10,476 bases of DNA, from assembly GCA_028687525.1 (NCBI GenBank), contig JAQTZX010000031.1, positions 1-10,476 on the forward strand, in the 5' to 3' direction. Below, piece by piece: positions 6,613 through 10,476 of the stretch. This stretch comes from Candidatus Omnitrophota bacterium (GTDB lineage: Bacteria; Omnitrophota; Gorgyraeia; Gygaellales; Profunditerraquicolaceae). The translations under genes were made by a program, and so were the position numbers. Positions within the stretch are counted from its first letter, which is position 1. Each line of letters starts with the position of its first letter. The notes beneath the pieces are model-generated. The model was not told the DNA's origin and searched no databases. It saw only the letters and a program-made list of their open reading frames with translations.

Positions 6613-7680
6613 CTATTTCTGTCGTTCCGGCTCTTCAATGGATTTTAAATAACTTTTCGCCGTCTCCGCAAACCACGGCTGGCTTGCGGGAACAAGAGCA
6701 ATAAGCTCTTCAAATTCTCTCTTCGCCTCCGCGGTTTTTCCCTGCCGAAGCAGGATCTCCCCCGCTTTCTGTTTAAAAAATAAATTGGATGAATCCAGGG
6801 TAAAAGCCCGCCTGTATTGGGCCAACGCTTCATCATCCATACCGAAATCCATCAAAGCCTGGGCGTACGTGCCCGCAAGCCCGGGTGAATCCGGGTCATT
6901 GGCTATCTTCTGCTCATACAAATTAACGGCTTCTTTCTGCTTTCCCGCTCCGACGTAGGCGTGGCACAACGTATCCGAGGCGCCCGTATCCGTGGGGCTT
7001 GCCTTGACTTTCTCCTCAAGAAGCGTTACGGCCTTTTCATAATCCCGATTAGCCATAGTAAGATCGACAAACCGGGTAAAGATGACATGGTCTCCCGGGT
7101 TATTCGCAAGCAAGGCCTCGTATATTTCAGCGGCCTTACCCCAGTCCCGCAAACGCACATACCCCTCGGCGATACTTTCCCGGGCGGGAACATTGCCCGT
7201 ATCACTGCCGACGGCTTCCTCCAGTTTTTTCACCGCCTCCGATATTCCTTCCTTCCGCTGGGCAAGCTCATAATACTTCATATGCGCCCACTCCCGCATG
7301 CCCTGGAAACCGTCGGTTTTAAGCATCTCAATAAGAGCGTTCCGCGCGCCGTCTTCATCCCCTTTGGCGAAATATAAATCCACTATCCGGCGGATAACCC
7401 CGGCGTTGCCGGGATCAAGAGCTTTAGCCTCCTGAAGTTTATTCAAAGCTCCGTCGTAATCCTGTTTCGCGCTCAATTCATCGGCCGCATTCAGGCATTG
7501 CTGAAAAGCGGGAACCTCCGGTTCAGCATTCGCCGCCGTTTCTTCCGCGGCAGAGCTGTTTTCCGCGGTTGACGCCATTCCGGAGGCGCTCTCTTCCGCC
7601 GATAACCTTTCCGCATAAAACAAAAAACAGATCATTAAAACCCCGCCCGCCGCAGTCTTGACAAAAATATCTTTCCTCAT
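6613..7680 (-). CDS. Exported TPR-repeat protein
   Basis: 355 residues. Residues 1-28 form a signal peptide: basic MRKDIFVK, a hydrophobic core AAGGVLMICFLFYA, and a likely cut after RLSA. A low-complexity Ala/Glu/Ser linker (29-55) follows. Then come roughly seven tetratricopeptide repeats between residues 57 and 332, with clear A-x3-Y/F and G-x-x-x-x-A positions, for example YVRLRDWGKAAEIYEALLAN, YVGAGKQKEAVNLYEQKIAN and LRQGKTAEAKREFEELIALV. TPR arrays bind partner proteins; here the array should lie in the periplasm. It is directly coupled to the large Ig-like gene downstream, so it may help fold, export or assemble that protein, by analogy with periplasmic TPR proteins of pilus and outer-membrane systems. 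The start is supported by AAAGGA at 7687-7692, six bases before the ATG. Confidence 0.85.
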   Translation of the reverse strand: MRKDIFVKTAAGGVLMICFLFYAERLSAEESASGMASTAENSSAAEETAANAEPEVPAFQQCLNAADELSAKQDYDGALNKLQEAKALDPGNAGVIRRIVDLYFAKGDEDGARNALIEMLKTDGFQGMREWAHMKYYELAQRKEGISEAVKKLEEAVGSDTGNVPARESIAEGYVRLRDWGKAAEIYEALLANNPGDHVIFTRFVDLTMANRDYEKAVTLLEEKVKASPTDTGASDTLCHAYVGAGKQKEAVNLYEQKIANDPDSPGLAGTYAQALMDFGMDDEALAQYRRAFTLDSSNLFFKQKAGEILLRQGKTAEAKREFEELIALVPASQPWFAETAKSYLKSIEEPERQK

Positions 7681-7686
7681 AAAATA

Positions 7687-7692
7687 TCCTTT
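7687..7692 (-). promoter_or_regulatory. Ribosome binding site of the TPR gene
   Basis: AAAGGA on the minus strand, six bases ahead of the ATG at 7680-7678. It fixes the start of the signal-peptide-bearing reading frame. Confidence 0.7.
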
Positions 7693-7783
7693 CTAAAAAA
7701 GTCCTCACTTAGTAATGCTAATCTGTCTTAAAAAATCCTCATTGCCACTATAAATCCCATACCCGAACGATATCTTTTGCTAT

Positions 7784-7811
7784 ATCTTACCACGATTGAA
7801 AATAATCCCAA
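7784..7811 (-). promoter_or_regulatory. Candidate sigma-70-like promoter for the TPR/Ig-like gene pair
   Basis: On the minus strand TTGGGA (7811-7806) and TAAGAT (7789-7784) are separated by 16 bases; each matches the consensus hexamers at four of six positions. The AT-rich surroundings and a ~100-base leader to the TPR start fit a promoter, and a promoter is expected here because the gap to the upstream gene is large. The match is weak and could be chance. Confidence 0.3.
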
Positions 7812-7828
7812 AGAATTTTAACCGGCCC

Positions 7829-7972
7829 TTAAGACTTCGGCTTTAACGCGTAACTCCCGAATTTCCGCCAGGCCTTGTAAAGATTAAATATCTTCCGGCG
7901 GCCGAGGATATACCGTTTGATTAAATCCTCGCAAACCGCCCTGCCCTGGGTAAGGGTGGGACAGCCATATTA
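7829..7972 (-). pseudogene. Possible 3' remnant of a lost gene in the 7681-8092 gap
   Basis: Between in-frame stops at 7970-7972 and 7829-7831 the minus strand encodes 46 residues with a protein-like end: AVCEDLIKRYILGRRKIFNL followed by YKAWRKFGSYALKPKS and a stop. There is no ATG, GTG or TTG in the frame, so it cannot be a complete gene as it stands. The basic, aromatic tail looks like the C-terminus of a cytoplasmic enzyme, but I do not recognise the family. The remaining gap holds nothing else I can support as coding. It could equally be a chance open frame. Confidence 0.25.
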
Positions 7973-8092
7973 CGAGTTCCGGGAATTTTAAGAGTTTGGG
8001 GTGAATTCATGCTATATTTCGGCCTAAACAAGCGTAAAAATCTCATGATCGGAACAAATAGGTTCATAGGATTACTTTTCGGTCAAGCTCAA

Positions 8093-10476
8093 TTACCACG
8101 CTGACAACGCCGCCCTCTTCCAGGTATTCGTCGCAACGCAAATATAGACATAGTTAGCGTCCCAGCAAATATCTCCGGTATTGCCGGCAGCAGTGGCAGA
8201 AGCAGGAGTCTTAGCTGTACGCACCCGGATAATATTCGAGTTTACGTCCAATGCAGCGGAAGGGTTCGTTGTCCCGATGCCGACGTTGCCGGAAGGATCA
8301 ATCCGCAACCGCTCGCCCCAGCTCCCCGCGTTTCTTGTCGCAAATGCCAACGCGCCGCTTTGCGCTCCATCGGCATGGCTCACGCCCACCAAATCAATAC
8401 CGGCAACGGTTTGGATCGCGCCGCTCGCATTTGCCTGACTGAAACCAAAACCTATCGTGTTGTTGTTCGTTGTATCGGTATTAGTAATGCCGATCAAGCT
8501 CAAATCGCCCACCGAACTTCCGGCATTCGCGCTGGCGACATTCAATTTGTTTCCCGGCGCGGTCGTCCCGATGCCGACGTTGCCGGAACTGTCAATGCGC
8601 ACCTTTTCGCTACCAGCAACTGATAAACCGATATTATTTGATGCCGGCAAATAAAAACCGGTAGTTGAATCGCTGATGAAGCTCAATGAAGGCCATGAAG
8701 CACTGCCTCCATCAACTCGAAACCTTGCATTAGTGCCAATCGCTCCATTTCCATTTTTATAAATTTTATTGCTTCCATTAGAATCAGTTAACCACAAGTT
8801 ACCCGCGCCTCCTGTTGCATCTAATCGCATATCGCCGTAAATATCTAATTTGTAGACCGGCTCGGTCGTCCCGATGCCGACGTTGCCGGAGGTATCGATT
8901 GTTATACGAGTTGCCCCAGCGCTTACATCAGTAATCTTTAATTTAGTACCATCAGAATAGTCATTGACTATATCCCACCAGCGGCTAATATTTGCAATTG
9001 AAACATAGGCACTCGCGGTTGTAGCACCAGATAATATTCTTGTTGTTGAACGAATCGCACCGTTTACGTCCAAAACGTAGGTCGGCCCCGTCGTGCCGAT
9101 GCCGACGTTGCCGCCGTTATCATACAGCACCGAATTCCCTAATGTGCCGCTCGCGCTCCACTTCGGAACGTAGTTCGCTGTCCCCGTTCCAACCGGCACC
9201 TGTGTCCCGCTTGCACCCCCGTATATGGTACCGCTTGCCTTGATATTTCCCACCACATCCAACGTATACGCAGGCGCCGTCGTCCCGATGCCGACGTTGC
9301 TCGATGAATTGACATACAACCCTGTCCCACCGCTTGTCCCGCGAAGCTGGGCTGTACCGTCGACATCCAGCAAACTACCCGGACTAGTATTCCCGATGCC
9401 GACGTTGCCGGCACTATTGATCCGGATACCATTAGTTGTCGTTCCTACACCTGCAGTAGTTAATTGCAATTGGCCATTTGTTAAAGTACTAATAAATCCG
9501 GTACCAGTAGTTCTCATATATATACCAGTGTTATTTTCTACCGCAGATGGATTACCCATTGTAATGGCCCCAGGATACGAACCCGTATGGCCAATTGCCA
9601 ATAAATTTGTCGTGTATCCAGTCGTCGGCAATCCTAAAGTAAGCAACGCGGAAGGACTCGTCGTCCCGATGCCGACGTTGCCGGCATGATCAATTCGCAT
9701 CCGCTCGCCAATTGAGGTTCCACTGGTCGAGGTATAAAATGATAAACCAGTGTCCTCAGCGGCAACATCATCAACATAAGCCGCGATTTTAGCTTTAATA
9801 CCGCCGTCCCCAGCTCCGTTCAAATCGGCATTGCCAAATAATAACTGGGCAAAGATTGAATCATCAGTCCAACTGCCATTGCTCGTTGAATACAAATAAG
9901 CCGAGACTGGCGTAGCGCCATTTGTGCCCGAATCACCAGAAAGATGAAGTAATTTTTCTGGTGCCGTCGTCCCGATGCCCACGTTGCTCGATGAATTGAC
10001 ATACAACCCTGTCCCCCCGCTTGTCCCACGAAGCTGGGCTGTACCGTTGACATCCAGCAAGCTCCCCGGACTCGTATTCCCGATGCCGACGTTGCCGCCG
10101 AGCGGATTGATTGCCAATGGGTGAGCAGTATCATTGCTTGCGTAATACGACTGCACCCACATTGCGAAGGGCGCCGCCGTGTATCCTCCGAAACTCAATT
10201 GAACGCCTGATGAAGTCGGATATGTTTTAACACTGAAAACTCCTCGAGTATCAACTGTAAGCGATGGCGCCCCTGCGGTAGCGGAACCGCCGACTAAGGA
10301 TAGCGTGTTGGTCGGCCCCGTCGTTCCGATGCCGACGTTGCTGCCGTTATCATACAGCACCGAATTCCCTAATGTACCGCTCGCGCTCCACTTCGGAACG
10401 TAGTTCGCTGTCCCCGTTCCAACCGGCACCTGTGTCCCGCTTGCACCCCCGTATATGGTACCGCTTGCCTTGATAT
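8093..10476 (-). CDS. Repetitive fibre-like 'NVGIGTT' protein, C-terminal part (start outside window)
   Basis: At least 793 codons; the frame stays open to the right edge and encodes IKASGTIYGGASGTQVPVG there, which recurs inside the protein, so the GTG at 10429 is not the real start. The chain is built from ten modules, each marked by NVGIGTT/NVGIGNT followed by x-P and a phrase like LLDVNG or ALDVNS, with Gly/Ser/Thr/Asn-rich beta-prone text such as ERMRIDHAGNVGIGTTSP between them. The C-terminus (GDICWDANYVYICVATNTW, then KRAALSAW) is a small cap seen, from memory, on many fibre-like proteins from phages and environmental bacteria. A triple-stranded beta fibre on a virion or cell surface is a reasonable inference. 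No S74 intramolecular chaperone domain is present at the end. Composition alternates: marker segments are GC-rich and nearly constant, while several inserts (8690-9050, 9420-9640, 9700-9950) are more AT-rich. No clear terminator follows the stop. Confidence 0.85.
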   Translation of the reverse strand, partial: IKASGTIYGGASGTQVPVGTGTANYVPKWSASGTLGNSVLYDNGSNVGIGTTGPTNTLSLVGGSATAGAPSLTVDTRGVFSVKTYPTSSGVQLSFGGYTAAPFAMWVQSYYASNDTAHPLAINPLGGNVGIGNTSPGSLLDVNGTAQLRGTSGGTGLYVNSSSNVGIGTTAPEKLLHLSGDSGTNGATPVSAYLYSTSNGSWTDDSIFAQLLFGNADLNGAGDGGIKAKIAAYVDDVAAEDTGLSFYTSTSGTSIGERMRIDHAGNVGIGTTSPSALLTLGLPTTGYTTNLLAIGHTGSYPGAITMGNPSAVENNTGIYMRTTGTGFISTLTNGQLQLTTAGVGTTTNGIRINSAGNVGIGNTSPGSLLDVDGTAQLRGTSGGTGLYVNSSSNVGIGTTAPAYTLDVVGNIKASGTIYGGASGTQVPVGTGTANYVPKWSASGTLGNSVLYDNGGNVGIGTTGPTYVLDVNGAIRSTTRILSGATTASAYVSIANISRWWDIVNDYSDGTKLKITDVSAGATRITIDTSGNVGIGTTEPVYKLDIYGDMRLDATGGAGNLWLTDSNGSNKIYKNGNGAIGTNARFRVDGGSASWPSLSFISDSTTGFYLPASNNIGLSVAGSEKVRIDSSGNVGIGTTAPGNKLNVASANAGSSVGDLSLIGITNTDTTNNNTIGFGFSQANASGAIQTVAGIDLVGVSHADGAQSGALAFATRNAGSWGERLRIDPSGNVGIGTTNPSAALDVNSNIIRVRTAKTPASATAAGNTGDICWDANYVYICVATNTWKRAALSAW
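9081..9246 (-). repeat. Long internal duplication, copy A (other copy 10311-10476)
   Basis: Bases 9081-9246 match 10311-10476 at an offset of 1230 with about three mismatches in 166 positions (near 9095, 9112 and 9154). The segment encodes VPVGTGTANYVPKWSASGTL, then GNSVLYDNG and NVGIGTTGP. The second copy is cut by the window edge, so the true length is at least 166 bp. Confidence 0.85.
9276..9410 (-). repeat. Internal duplication, copy A (other copy 9963-10097)
   Basis: Bases 9276-9410 match 9963-10097 at an offset of 687 with roughly seven substitutions in 135 positions. Both encode a two-repeat block: NVGIGNTSPGSLLDV(N/D)G, then TAQLRGTSGGTGLYVNSSS and NVGIGTTAP. The 108-base spacing between markers occurs only in these two blocks. 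Confidence 0.85.

Larger units (their letters stand above)
8264..10350 (-). repeat. Ten near-identical DNA repeats encoding GNVGIGTT
   Basis: On the plus strand the shared core GATGCCGACGTTG, or a one-base variant, begins at 8276, 8570, 8873, 9098, 9287, 9395, 9668, 9974, 10082 and 10328. Spacings are 294, 303, 225, 189, 108, 273, 306, 108 and 246 bases, all multiples of three. Flanking bases (GTCGTCCC before, CCGG or CTCG after) are also mostly kept. The repeats lie within one reading frame and encode the conserved turn between fibre modules. Confidence 0.9.

Noticed and set aside
7921..8010. 29-codon minus-strand frame beginning MNSPQTLK
   Set aside because: No ribosome site, no recognisable product, and it overlaps possible repeat sequence.
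9225..9689. Plus-strand open frame of 154 codons within the fibre gene
   Set aside because: Its VVPMPTLP repeats are simply the reverse reading of the NVGIGTT units.
8264..10350. Repeated units with unique sequence between them, resembling a CRISPR array
   Set aside because: Spacing varies from 108 to 306 bases, always a multiple of three, and all units lie in one open frame encoding NVGIGTT.
10427..10429. GTG as the start codon of the fibre gene
   Set aside because: The frame stays open to the window edge and encodes residues repeated inside the protein, so the true start is further upstream.

Overview
The window carries an unbroken run of genes on the minus strand. It reads as a chromosomal segment of an uncultivated Gram-negative-type bacterium of moderate GC. 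The taxonomic hint is weak. A PilB/GspE ATPase with an MshEN-like N-terminus, long 'NVGIGTT' repeat proteins, and a GGGGACGGTTC inverted repeat are features I associate with environmental lineages such as Omnitrophota, Elusimicrobiota or Deltaproteobacteria. No marker gene here settles it. There is no rRNA, tRNA or CRISPR array, and no intact transposase.

In transcription order (high to low coordinates) the layout is as follows. (1) 10476-8093 is the C-terminal ~790 residues of a very long repetitive fibre-like protein whose start lies outside the window. (2) 8092-7681 is a ~410-bp gap holding a possible decayed coding remnant, a short stretch resembling repeat-element sequence, and a weak promoter candidate. 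(3) 7680-6613 is a secreted TPR protein, directly coupled to (4) 6611-4284, a large exported protein with a LamG-like domain followed by Ig-like repeats. (5) 4283-4199 is an inverted-repeat element with an internal GC hairpin. (6) 4156-2489 is a complete PilB/GspE-type assembly ATPase. (7) 2489-2415 is a perfect 25-bp inverted repeat that occupies most of the next gene gap. (8) 2403-895 is a GT4-like glycosyltransferase with an unrecognised C-terminal extension. (9) 908-110 is a decayed AlbA_2/HATPase (RecG-like) regulator gene. (10) 101-1 is the start of a second GT4 glycosyltransferase, cut by the window edge.

Functionally the window points to cell-surface construction: exported adhesin-like or fibre-like proteins, a type IV pilus/type II secretion ATPase, and glycosyltransferases for surface polysaccharide. 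The order TPR protein, LamG/Ig-like protein, MshE-like ATPase recalls parts of MSHA pilus loci, but no pilin, platform protein or secretin is in view, so that link is only a hypothesis. The most unusual points are: pilB bracketed by two unrelated inverted-repeat elements; a degenerate c-di-GMP-binding-type motif pair in PilB; DNA-level repeat conservation and long internal duplications in the fibre gene; and a regulator gene decaying inside a glycosyltransferase operon.
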